Shown piece by piece: positions 1-6,171 of a stretch of DNA of 7,424 nucleotides. The notes under the pieces are model-generated. The model saw only the letters and a list, made by a program, of their open reading frames with translations, did not search any database and had not been told where the DNA came from. Position numbers and translations under genes: made by a program. The DNA lies in assembly GCA_019241095.1 (NCBI GenBank), contig JAFAXJ010000281.1, positions 1-7,424 on the forward strand. The letters run 5' to 3'. Each line of letters opens with the position of its first letter. Position 1 is the first letter of the stretch. Source of the DNA: Verrucomicrobiota bacterium. Lineage in GTDB: Bacteria; Verrucomicrobiota; Verrucomicrobiia; Chthoniobacterales; JAFAMB01.

Positions 1-85
1 TCTCCGCGACGGGAGCGCTTTTTTTTCTTTTCAGATAATCTGCCCGGCGACGACGCTTCTCGACCTTATTATGCTGTTTGCCCAT
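1..85 (-). CDS. Small Arg/Lys-rich protein, 5' part only (runs off the left edge)
   Basis: An ATG at 85 to 83 on the minus strand opens a frame that stays open for 28 codons to the window edge. It begins MGKQHNKVEKRRRRADYLKR and continues with a KKKRSRRG stretch. Over half of the visible residues are Lys or Arg, so the product is very basic and probably binds nucleic acid or the ribosome; that function is inference. I recall short proteins beginning MGKQHNKV-KRRRR in Verrucomicrobiota, normally left as hypothetical. No good Shine-Dalgarno precedes the ATG. A 6-bp inverted repeat (102-107 with 116-121) lies about 17 bases upstream. The 3' end is not visible, so length and any later domain are unknown. 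Confidence 0.6.
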   Translation of the reverse strand, partial: MGKQHNKVEKRRRRADYLKRKKSAPVAE

Positions 86-101
86 AGAATGGCTACTTAA
101 G

Positions 102-121
102 GCCAGGACTGACAGCCTGGC
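102..121. repeat. Short inverted repeat upstream of the small basic gene
   Basis: GCCAGG (102-107) and CCTGGC (116-121) are perfect complements around an 8-base loop, 17 bases before the ATG at 85. It would form a modest hairpin in the leader of the minus-strand gene. There is no T-tract, so it is not a convincing terminator for anything. Its role is unknown and chance occurrence is possible. Confidence 0.25.
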
Positions 122-204
122 AATAGCAGACAAATTCTATTACGCACAGACTGTTCAGAAATGGGTTCTCTGTGAGTGAATGTTCTTTCGAAGCGATTCT
201 TTCA

Positions 205-222
205 GGAACCTTTTAAGGTTCC
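205..222. repeat. Perfect inverted repeat over the sulfite reductase stop codon
   Basis: GGAACCTTTTAAGGTTCC has arms GGAACCTT (205-212) and AAGGTTCC (215-222) around two bases, and it contains the TAA stop of the minus-strand gene (213-215). As RNA it would form a 6-bp stem with an A/U-rich loop. The bases that follow on the minus strand are A/G-rich rather than a U-run, so this is at most a weak or Rho-assisted 3'-end signal. Confidence 0.35.
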
Positions 223-1940
223 GCTGCCACAAGTTCCCGGTTCTGGCGCTCCGCAAATTCGAGATGAAATTGTTCTGGGCGCGGCGCTGGACCGTTCGCA
301 TGGGTTCGACCCCAATAACTGCTAAAGGTCTCACCCGATCGGCGGCCGGCGACAAAGTCTGCAAGCAACTCCCTGATTTTCCCAGGAATCTCATCGAGCC
401 CTATGGTCTTCTCCTGCAATCCGGCCAAGCGCTCGCCCGTAATTGAGCCGCCGACGTAATAAGCGTATTTACCGGGAGCGCGACCGACGAAAGCAACATC
501 TGCGTTGTATGGGCGAGAACAACCGTTCGGGCACCCGGTCATTCGGATAAGAATCGGTTCCTTCTCAAGGCCAAATTCACGCAAAAGCTCGTCGACTCGA
601 TCAAGAACCAAATGAAAGACGCGCTCGCTCTCTGCCAAGGCGAGTCCACAGGTGGGCAAGGCGACGCATGCCTGCCCAAGCCGCCGCGGCTCCGTCAAAT
701 CCCCAGGGTCTGGTACGCCATAGCCGGAAAGGAGCGCATTTATCTCTCCTTTAAGTTTCGGGTCTATGTCGTGGAAGAGAATGTTGCAATTTGTTGTCAG
801 CCGAATCGGAAACCGGTATTTCCGAGCGATTTCCCGGAAAGCAGTGCGCCATTGGGGCCCATCGCCATCTTTGATTCGGCCTTCCTCAATCCAGATTCCG
901 CAAAAAAGCTTCCCGTCCCCTTGATCGTGCCAACCCAGGTAATCGCTCACGGTATCCCAAGCCACTGTCCTGGATTCGTCTACAGGAACGTTCAGCCGGG
1001 ATATCACCTCGGCTCGGAACCATTCTATGCCGCGGTCGTCGATTAAATATTTTAAGCGCGCCCGCTTACGATCAGCGCGATTCCCGTAATCCCGTTGCGC
1101 AGTGACAACAGCGACCGCTGCTTGAACGGCGTGTTCGCGAGCAATGTAGAAAAGGGGCTGAGCCAGCGCGGGAAATGTCTCCAGCTTGCCGTGAGACATC
1201 CCGAACCCTCCGCCTGCCACGACTGTATAGCCTTCGACAACACCGTGCTCGACGCGAGATATGAAACCTAAATCGTTCGAATAGATATCGACGTCGTTTC
1301 TGGGCGGCACAGCGATCCCGATTTTGAATTTGCGCGGTAGATAATGTTTTCCGTAGATTGGCTCAGGATCCTCCGATTGACCCTGTCCGAAGCGCTCGCC
1401 ATTCAGCCAGATTTCGGCATAGGCGGTGGTTCGTGCCAGGAAGGTATCGCTAATTTTTTTGGCCAATGTTTGCGCGTCGTTGTGAGCCGCATCGCGGAAG
1501 GGCGCTGCTGGCGCAATCGTGTTTCGAACAACATCTCCGCATGCTCCCCAGGTGGTAATGCCAGATTCATTGATTCGATTAATCGTATCCTGCAGGTTTC
1601 CCTTCAAAACCCCATGCAGTTGAAAGCCTTGCCTGGTTGTAATTCGAAGAGTTCCATTTCCCAGTTGACCAGCGACGTGGTCGTGTTGCAGGTACTGCTC
1701 GGCGCTCAAGGCGCCACCTGGCATCTTGGATCGCACCATGAAGATCCAAGCCTTGTCCAGATTTTGCTTTTTGCGCGCAACGCGCTGGTCGCGATCATCC
1801 TGCTGATAGGTGCCATGGAATTTCAGCAATTGATATTCTTCTTCGGAAAAATGAGAAGCATCGTTGTGAAGAGTTTCCTGAATGGTGCCACGCAGGGCTC
1901 TGCTTTCGGCCTTTATTTCTTCGACGCTCTTGGAAGGCAT
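213..1940 (-). CDS. cysI: Assimilatory sulfite reductase, siroheme/[4Fe-4S] hemoprotein subunit
   Basis: This cytoplasmic enzyme reduces sulfite to sulfide by six electrons for cysteine synthesis. The 575-residue product is close to the length of E. coli CysI (about 570) and looks intact. It shows the usual tandem ferredoxin-like (NiR/SiR half-domain) and siroheme-binding arrangement. Sulfite/siroheme contacts are visible as Arg70 in MVRSKMPGG, Arg103 in ITTRQGFQLHG, Arg139 in GDVVRN, and Lys204 and Lys206 in LPRKFK. The cluster cysteines are C425 and C431 (ACVALPTC) and C470 and C474 (TGCPNGCSR), the C-x5-C and C-x3-C pattern that bridges to siroheme. The ATG at 1940 is supported by AGGGA (complement of 1947-1951) six bases upstream. 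No flavoprotein partner (CysJ) lies alongside, so the electron donor could be NADPH via a distant cysJ or ferredoxin. The symbol is therefore less sure than the function, and the name sir is equally possible. The gene is divergent from dapF. Confidence 0.93.
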   Translation of the reverse strand: MPSKSVEEIKAESRALRGTIQETLHNDASHFSEEEYQLLKFHGTYQQDDRDQRVARKKQNLDKAWIFMVRSKMPGGALSAEQYLQHDHVAGQLGNGTLRITTRQGFQLHGVLKGNLQDTINRINESGITTWGACGDVVRNTIAPAAPFRDAAHNDAQTLAKKISDTFLARTTAYAEIWLNGERFGQGQSEDPEPIYGKHYLPRKFKIGIAVPPRNDVDIYSNDLGFISRVEHGVVEGYTVVAGGGFGMSHGKLETFPALAQPLFYIAREHAVQAAVAVVTAQRDYGNRADRKRARLKYLIDDRGIEWFRAEVISRLNVPVDESRTVAWDTVSDYLGWHDQGDGKLFCGIWIEEGRIKDGDGPQWRTAFREIARKYRFPIRLTTNCNILFHDIDPKLKGEINALLSGYGVPDPGDLTEPRRLGQACVALPTCGLALAESERVFHLVLDRVDELLREFGLEKEPILIRMTGCPNGCSRPYNADVAFVGRAPGKYAYYVGGSITGERLAGLQEKTIGLDEIPGKIRELLADFVAGRRSGETFSSYWGRTHANGPAPRPEQFHLEFAERQNRELVAAEP

Positions 1941-2020
1941 GATAATTCCCTATAGGATTAAGGTGGTTTTAGCTTACTTCAACTGATTTTGCGGGTTTGC
2001 CGGTGGAAGTTCTTGTTTTG

Positions 2021-2045
2021 CTGACTCCAGATTTCTGGTTATCAG
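2021..2045. repeat. Imperfect hairpin in the sulfite reductase upstream region
   Basis: The outer arms CTGA (2021-2024) and TCAG (2042-2045) flank the inner arms CCAGA (2027-2031) and TCTGG (2034-2038), with small unpaired bulges between. It lies about 80 bases upstream of the cysI start and could be an operator half-site pair or a leader structure. Its role is unknown. I did not recognise a SAM riboswitch, T-box or other known sulfur-responsive leader. Confidence 0.25.
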
Positions 2046-2057
2046 TCCTTCAGGCGC

Positions 2058-2306
2058 TTAGGATTCACACTCACAGGCGCTGAAAGATCGCTGATAGTCG
2101 CGCGGAACTGTTGCGGCGCGATCTTGCTCTCTGGCTTTCTTTGCTGCCCGCAGCCACTGATCCGCTTCGGTCCATTGGTCGCAAGTTGTACCTTGCGGTT
2201 TGGGGCGGCCGATGTTAAACGAGCGAGTATGTCCCAGCCAGGTTTGCTCGCCTTTACCAAGATGAGCGGAGCGGGTAACGATTTCATTCTGCTCGATAAC
2301 CGCCAT
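2058..2306 (-). CDS. Doubtful small ORF (82 codons) overlapping the dapF 5' end
   Basis: An open frame from an ATG at 2306 to a TAA at 2058 would encode 82 residues. The first 26 codons lie antisense to the dapF start. The remaining 56 lie in the otherwise empty gap between dapF and cysI. The downstream part (RPKPQGTTCDQWTEADQW, then an Ala/Lys/Arg-rich helix-like run and a CEC near the end) reads more like a protein than a random frame. I recognise no family. The 78-base antisense overlap with a conserved essential gene argues against the ATG start. It may be a shadow frame, a small divergent gene with a non-ATG start, or the 3' remnant of an older gene. Confidence 0.2.
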   Translation of the reverse strand: MAVIEQNEIVTRSAHLGKGEQTWLGHTRSFNIGRPKPQGTTCDQWTEADQWLRAAKKAREQDRAATVPRDYQRSFSACECES

Positions 2307-3068
2307 GGCGAATTATGTCTGGAACGAGAGCAAATAGCGCTTTTGTGCGATAGGCATCGAGGGGTCGGAGCGGACGGCTTGCTCATCGTCGAACGACCTC
2401 AGGGGGCGGCTGATTTTCGGATGCGGTACTATAATCAGGACGGAGGCGAAGCTGAAATGTGCGGAAATGGCGCTCGTTGCTTCGCCCGTTATGCAGGAAG
2501 GTTGGATGGTTCGAAAACTTCCCTTAATTTCGAAACTGTTGCTGGTCTGATTGAAGCAAAGATCCTCGACAGCTCCGTTCAGCTTGCAATGACTAAACCG
2601 ATAAACCTGGAACTCGATCGTACAATCAGCATCGATGACCGCAAGTTTAGTATCCATTCCGTGAATACCGGCGTTCCTCACGCGGTAATCTTCGTGGAGA
2701 ATTTAGAAAGCATAGATATCCGGAGCCTTGGATCTCAGATTCGTTTTCATCGTGCTTTCGCGCCGGAAGGTACAAATGCGAATTTCGTGCAAATTCAGGA
2801 AAATGGGAAGTTAGCAATTCGAACTTATGAGCGAGGCGTTGAAGGAGAGACGCTGGCTTGCGGTACCGGTGTGGTGGCAGCCGCTCTGTTGTATGCTGCT
2901 TTGAACAATTGGTCGGGTGATGTAAAGGTTTTGGTGCGGGGTGGTGACTGGCTGCAAGTTTGCTTTCGCTCGGACGGACGGGGTTTCGATGATGTATTTT
3001 TGAGAGGTCCGGCAGAGTTTGTGTTCGAGGGCCAAATTTCGTTAAAGGTCCCTAAGGACGTCGCATAA
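2229..3068 (+). CDS. dapF: Diaminopimelate epimerase
   Basis: DapF interconverts LL- and meso-diaminopimelate without a cofactor, late in the lysine and peptidoglycan pathway, in the cytoplasm. The 279-residue product matches the family length (E. coli 274). Two pseudo-symmetric halves each supply one catalytic cysteine: C78 in EMCGNGARC and C211 in LACGTG. The N-terminal FTKMSGAGNDF signature (residues 9-19), NQDGG (69-73), TGVPHAV (147-153) and ERGVEGET (201-208) are all present. The frame is open upstream to an ATG at 2124, but the family N-terminus fits the ATG at 2229 (MSQPGLLAFTKM). The upstream 35 codons have no family counterpart. Only a weak purine stretch (GAGCGAG) precedes this ATG. 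It is the first gene of the dap run and is separated from dapA by 172 bases. Confidence 0.95.
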   Translation: MSQPGLLAFTKMSGAGNDFILLDNRHGELCLEREQIALLCDRHRGVGADGLLIVERPQGAADFRMRYYNQDGGEAEMCGNGARCFARYAGRLDGSKTSLNFETVAGLIEAKILDSSVQLAMTKPINLELDRTISIDDRKFSIHSVNTGVPHAVIFVENLESIDIRSLGSQIRFHRAFAPEGTNANFVQIQENGKLAIRTYERGVEGETLACGTGVVAAALLYAALNNWSGDVKVLVRGGDWLQVCFRSDGRGFDDVFLRGPAEFVFEGQISLKVPKDVA

Positions 3069-3134
3069 AACAGGTGAACGCATATCATTTGGTTAGACAC
3101 CCTCAGCTGCGATCTGGTTTGCGCTCGGTGTAAC

Positions 3135-3163
3135 TTGAGACGCGCTTCGGTGCCGGATAGATA
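3135..3163 (+). promoter_or_regulatory. Possible sigma70-type promoter ahead of dapA
   Basis: TTGAGA (3135-3140) and TAGATA (3158-3163) are separated by exactly 17 bases, in the 172-base gap between dapF and dapA. The -35 matches consensus at five of six positions and the -10 at only three of six. Transcription would start near 3170 and give a leader of about 70 bases containing two small hairpins. This suggests dapA-dapB could be transcribed apart from dapF. It was judged by eye only. Confidence 0.3.
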
Positions 3164-3187
3164 GTAAAAACGACACGATTTGCCGAC

Positions 3188-3231
3188 AGCGCTTCTGCGC
3201 TTTCAGCCGTATGATGGTAGCGGTTACCATC
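3188..3231 (+). promoter_or_regulatory. Two small inverted repeats in the dapA leader
   Basis: AGCGC (3188-3192) pairs with GCGCT (3197-3201) over a 4-base loop. GATGGTA (3213-3219) pairs with TACCATC (3225-3231) over a 5-base loop. The second ends nine bases before the dapA ATG, where a ribosome binding site would normally be, and no Shine-Dalgarno is visible there. It could be an operator for a dimeric repressor or a translational control hairpin. I do not see the conserved core of a lysine riboswitch. Confidence 0.35.
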
Positions 3232-3240
3232 CATCTCCGT

Positions 3241-4116
3241 ATGTTTAAAGGTACTTACACTGCAATCGTAACTCCGTTCATCAACGGAGCCGTTGATGAA
3301 ACCGCGCTTCGGCGATTGATAGATTTTCAGATCGAAAACGGGATTACTGGTATCGTGCCTACCGGCACGACAGGGGAAGCGACGACTCTGGACGATGACG
3401 AGCACCTGCGCGTGATTGAGATCGCCATGGACCAATCGCATGGCCGGTGCCAAGTCATTGCAGGAACCGGTTCTAACTCGACCAAAGAGGCGATAAAACT
3501 CACACAGGCTGCTTTGAAGCTGGGCGTCGACGCTGTTTTACTCACAAGCCCCTACTATAACAAACCGACGCAGGAAGGATTATATCGTCATTATCGCGCC
3601 ATATCGGAGTGCGCTTCGACAAAGCTTGTTCTTTACAACGTGCCTAGCAGAACAGCGGGTGAGATCGGCATTGACACTTGCGTCCAATTGGCTGCTGATT
3701 GTCCGAATATAGTGTCGATCAAAGAGGCCGGCGGCTCAGTGGAGCGAGTATCTCTGCTGCGAAACGCATTACCCCCAAGCTTTACAATCCTGTCTGGGGA
3801 TGATGGGCTAACCTTGCCTTTCCTTGCGGTGGGAGCGATTGGAGTCATTAGTGTTGCCTCGAATGTTGTTCCAAAAGAGATGTGCCAATTGGTGAACGCA
3901 TTCCTCGCTGGTCGAGCCGCCGAAGCCACGGATTTACATTTGAAATATTTTCCCCTGTTCCGAGATCTTTTCATCGAAACAAACCCCCTGCCGGTAAAAA
4001 CTGCGCTTTACCTGATGGGACGCATCGAGAATGAGTTTCGGCTTCCTCTTTGTGAAATGGCATCGGCAAACGTCGAGAAGCTCCGTGCTACCCTGAGACG
4101 GACTGGAGTACTATGA
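3241..4116 (+). CDS. dapA: 4-hydroxy-tetrahydrodipicolinate synthase
   Basis: DapA condenses pyruvate with aspartate semialdehyde, the first committed step towards diaminopimelate and lysine. The 291-residue TIM-barrel aldolase has the usual family length. The Schiff-base lysine is K161 in SIKEAGG. The catalytic triad residues are Y132 in LYNVPSR with Y106 in SPYYNKP and T43/T44 in PTGTTGEATTL, and R137 is the substrate-carboxylate arginine. FKGTYTAIVTPF at the N-terminus fits the ATG at 3241. An in-frame ATG pair at 3211 would add ten residues that the family lacks. No clear Shine-Dalgarno is present and a 7-bp hairpin sits just upstream. The TGA stop overlaps the dapB ATG (ATGA, 4113-4116), which indicates translational coupling. 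It ends at TGA at its normal length, useful evidence that TGA is a stop in this genome. Confidence 0.95.
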   Translation: MFKGTYTAIVTPFINGAVDETALRRLIDFQIENGITGIVPTGTTGEATTLDDDEHLRVIEIAMDQSHGRCQVIAGTGSNSTKEAIKLTQAALKLGVDAVLLTSPYYNKPTQEGLYRHYRAISECASTKLVLYNVPSRTAGEIGIDTCVQLAADCPNIVSIKEAGGSVERVSLLRNALPPSFTILSGDDGLTLPFLAVGAIGVISVASNVVPKEMCQLVNAFLAGRAAEATDLHLKYFPLFRDLFIETNPLPVKTALYLMGRIENEFRLPLCEMASANVEKLRATLRRTGVL

Positions 4117-4838
4117 TCCGCATTCACGTGCACGGAGCCTACGGACGGCTCGGGCAGGTGATTGCTCGCTTAGGCGAACAAACGTCAAGTATATCTCGAT
4201 CGGGCCGATCTGACGATCTCGAGCCCATGATAAGAGATTGCGATGTAGGGATCGACGTGACCCAGCCTGAAGGTACTTTAGCGATTGCTGAAGTCTGTGC
4301 AGCGTATCGTAAGCCGTTAGTGATCGGCACGACCGGACACTCGGAATCTGCCATTCAGCGTTTACGAGCGTTGTCAAATCAGGTAGCGATTCTAGTCGCA
4401 CCTAATTTCAGTGTCGGTACGAACCTATTGTTCTGGCTCACCGAAGAAGCTACTAAGCGGCTGGGAAACGACTTTGATATTGAAATTTTGGAATTGCACC
4501 ATCGTCAAAAGAAAGATGCTCCAAGCGGTACGGCCAAACGCCTCGGCGAAATAGCTGCCAAGGCTCGGTCACAGGAGCCGAACGAGGTTTTCCGGTATGG
4601 GCGCCATGGTTTGGTAGGCGCCCGAAAAGGAGATGAGATCGGCATCCATGCGATGCGCGGCGGCGATATTGTCTGAGAACATATTGTTTATTTTTGCGGG
4701 CTCGGCGAACGATTGGAACTAGGCCATCGAGCTGCAACGCGTGAAACGTTTGCGCGAGGTGCGATTAGAGCGGCACATTGGATCACATCTCAGCCGGTCG
4801 GCTGGTATGACATGAAAGATGTGTTGGGATTGAGTTAA
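4113..4838 (+). pseudogene. dapB: 4-hydroxy-tetrahydrodipicolinate reductase, interrupted by an in-frame TGA
   Basis: DapB reduces the DapA product with NAD(P)H. Codons 1-187 show the N-terminal nucleotide-binding loop GAYGRLG (8-14), IDVTQPEGT (47-55), IGTTG (71-75), APNFSVGTN (96-104) and the family signature from E124 to A141 with catalytic H129 and K133 (ELHH...KKDAPSGTA). Translation should stop at TGA 4674-4676, directly after GGDIV. The same frame then reads [20 protein letters not shown] and continues to [12 protein letters not shown] before TAA at 4836-4838, clearly the normal DapB C-terminus. With a glycine at the TGA the protein would be 241 residues, somewhat short but plausible. 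The product truncated at 187 would lose the C-terminal segment that packs back on the nucleotide-binding domain, so it is probably inactive. A Shine-Dalgarno GGAG (4105-4108) precedes the ATG, which overlaps dapA. The gene could be truly broken, read through, or carry a sequence error. Confidence 0.85.
4674..4676 (+). other. dapB: In-frame TGA replacing the conserved Gly of GDIVGEHT in dapB
   Basis: The DapB family has GDIVGEHT here, and the window reads GDIV, TGA, EH, then Ile in place of the conserved Thr. GGA to TGA is a single base change. No frameshift is involved, and all 53 following codons are sense and family-like. The context is GTC TGA GAA. Downstream bases show no strong selenocysteine-type hairpin, and a selenocysteine at a structural glycine would be unprecedented as far as I know. 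Confidence 0.9.
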
Positions 4839-4872
4839 GCCGCTTCGAAGAGTCTTATTAATTTCGTTCAAC

Positions 4873-5436
4873 GTGTTTACGAATGCGCAATCGAAGCCTT
4901 GTGGTATAGCGCTTGGATCTAACTTGGGTAATCGCCTTCAGAACCTTCGTAACGGTTTCTGGGAAGTGGCTCGTCTTCGCGTTCCAGGGACTGAGCCCCT
5001 CGTATCCTCAATTTACGAAACGGAACCGGTGGATTGCGAGTCCGGTACACCGTACTACCTGAATGCGGTCGTTCAGATTGAGTACGAAAATAAACCTGAG
5101 GATCTCATTACGACGTTGATCGAAGTTGAACTACGCCTTGGCCGTTCTTTTCCACGCAAAAAGAATCAGTTACGTAGTATCGATTTGGATCTGCTTTATG
5201 CCGGTCAACTTACCATTGCAAAATCATTCCTGACTGTTCCCCATCCCAAGCTGCATCAACGCCGGTTTGTTCTTGCGCCATTAGCCGAGATTGCTCCCGA
5301 CCTGGTGGTGCCCGGACAGAAACTCTCAACTGTGGATCTTCTCGCAAGATTGCCCGCCGGAAACGAAGTAAAGAAAATCAATGATTCCTTACTGACCCGT
5401 GACGACGATCCAATCGATTTTAGATCGAAAGGGTAG
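4873..5436 (+). CDS. folK: 2-amino-4-hydroxy-6-hydroxymethyldihydropteridine pyrophosphokinase (HPPK)
   Basis: FolK transfers pyrophosphate from ATP to 6-hydroxymethyl-7,8-dihydropterin in cytoplasmic folate synthesis. Family motifs appear in order: ALGSNLGN (13-20), IYETEPVD (47-54), YLNAVVQIE (62-70), the LGR region (89-91), LRSIDLDLL (100-108) with the two Mg-binding aspartates D104 and D106, and VPHPKLHQRRFVLAPLAEI (122-140). At 187 residues it is a little longer than E. coli HPPK (about 160) through a C-terminal extension that overlaps panB. The only sensible start is GTG at 4873, because the frame is closed upstream by a TGA at 4831-4833 and no ATG follows before the first motif. There is no visible Shine-Dalgarno. 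It lies 34 bases after the dapB TAA but 196 after the premature TGA, so early termination in dapB could reduce its expression. Confidence 0.9.
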   Translation: MFTNAQSKPCGIALGSNLGNRLQNLRNGFWEVARLRVPGTEPLVSSIYETEPVDCESGTPYYLNAVVQIEYENKPEDLITTLIEVELRLGRSFPRKKNQLRSIDLDLLYAGQLTIAKSFLTVPHPKLHQRRFVLAPLAEIAPDLVVPGQKLSTVDLLARLPAGNEVKKINDSLLTRDDDPIDFRSKG

Positions 5437-6166
5437 CGGCCAAGCAATTGCAGCGCTCACCGCCTACGACTATCCAACGGCCAGACTATTAGACGAGGCT
5501 GGTGTGGATATTTTGCTGGTAGGCGATTCATTGGGCATGACCGTTTTAGGTCATCCTGACACTACGCAGGTTCGTCTGGAGGATATCCTTCACCATACGA
5601 GGGCGGTGGTGCGAGCCAGACCCTCGGCACTGGTTGTCGCCGATCTCCCAATTGCTACCTACGATAATGCCAAGGCAGCGGTAGTCAGCGCAAAAGAACT
5701 CGTCAAAGCAGGTGCTCAAGCGGTTAAGTTGGAAGGAGGTCAACATTGCGCAGCTCAGATTCGGGCAATCACCCAATCTGGTACACCAGTGATGGCGCAT
5801 ATTGGAATGCTTCCTCAACAGATTCGGAAGGAGGGTGGATATCGAAAGAAAGGCAAAACTGCCGAAGAGCGCAGCTCTCTGTTGACAGATGCGGAAACAG
5901 TTGAGGTGAACGGTGCATTTGCGGTGGTTCTCGAACTGATCGAGTCGAGTGTAGCTGCCGAAATAACTCGACGGCTTCGAATTCCAACCATCGGTATCGG
6001 CTCAGGTACAAACTGCGACGGTCAGATTTTGGTAGTTCATGACCTCATCGGATTTTTTCCCTGGTTTCGGCCAAAACATGCCCAACCGGAAGCCGATGTC
6101 GCTGGAGAAATCAGCAAAGCAGTTTCCGCGTATATAAAAAAGATCAGGAAAGCGGAGGAATTGTGA
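5399..6166 (+). CDS. panB: 3-methyl-2-oxobutanoate hydroxymethyltransferase
   Basis: PanB adds a hydroxymethyl group from methylenetetrahydrofolate to 2-oxoisovalerate to make ketopantoate for pantothenate and CoA. Use of a folate cofactor makes folK a sensible neighbour. The 255-residue TIM-barrel protein is near the usual length (E. coli 264). Metal and substrate residues are visible: D43 in VGDSLGMT, D82 in ADLP, K110 and E112 in VKLEGG, and the general base E179 in LELI. ALTAYDY (19-25), HIGMLPQ (134-140), GGY (146-148) and GIGSGTNCDGQILV (199-212) also match the family. The start is GTG at 5399 (MTTIQSILDRK), inside folK and giving a 38-base overlap in another frame. No Shine-Dalgarno is seen, so coupling to folK translation is likely. 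panC does not follow; the next gene is convergent. It ends at TGA at normal length. Confidence 0.94.
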   Translation: MTTIQSILDRKGSGQAIAALTAYDYPTARLLDEAGVDILLVGDSLGMTVLGHPDTTQVRLEDILHHTRAVVRARPSALVVADLPIATYDNAKAAVVSAKELVKAGAQAVKLEGGQHCAAQIRAITQSGTPVMAHIGMLPQQIRKEGGYRKKGKTAEERSSLLTDAETVEVNGAFAVVLELIESSVAAEITRRLRIPTIGIGSGTNCDGQILVVHDLIGFFPWFRPKHAQPEADVAGEISKAVSAYIKKIRKAEEL

Positions 6167-6171
6167 ACTCA

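Noticed and set aside
134..139. TAGAAT as a -10 box for the small basic gene on the minus strand.
   Set aside because: No acceptable -35 lies at 16-18 bases, so a single hexamer is not enough.
612..1955. Two long plus-strand frames (612-1046 and 1344-1955) opposite the sulfite reductase gene.
   Set aside because: Both are antisense to a complete, strongly conserved protein and match no motif I know.
1955..1983. Promoter for the sulfite reductase gene: TTGAAG (complement of 1978-1983) and TAATCC (complement of 1955-1960) with 17-base spacing.
   Set aside because: The -10 matches consensus at only two of six positions and the start would fall almost on the ribosome binding site.
2051..2081. 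8-bp direct repeat CAGGCGCT (2051-2058 and 2074-2081).
   Set aside because: It is short, has only two copies, and one copy lies at the end of the doubtful ORF. It is easily due to chance.
2124..2228. N-terminal extension of dapF from an ATG at 2124.
   Set aside because: The extra 35 residues have no family counterpart, and the ATG at 2229 gives the standard DapF N-terminus.
3211..3240. Upstream ATG pair as the dapA start.
   Set aside because: It would add ten residues before FKGTYTAIVTPF, which is the usual beginning of DapA, and its codons form the leader hairpin.
3069..3240. Lysine riboswitch ahead of dapA.
   Set aside because: The gap is about 170 bases, but I cannot find the conserved purine-rich core or the multi-helix layout.
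4674..4720. Selenocysteine insertion at the dapB TGA.
   Set aside because: The family residue is a structural Gly rather than Cys, and no clear bacterial SECIS-like hairpin follows.
4674..4838. Frameshift as the cause of the short dapB frame.
   Set aside because: The homologous C-terminus continues in the same frame, so the interruption is a nonsense codon and not an indel.
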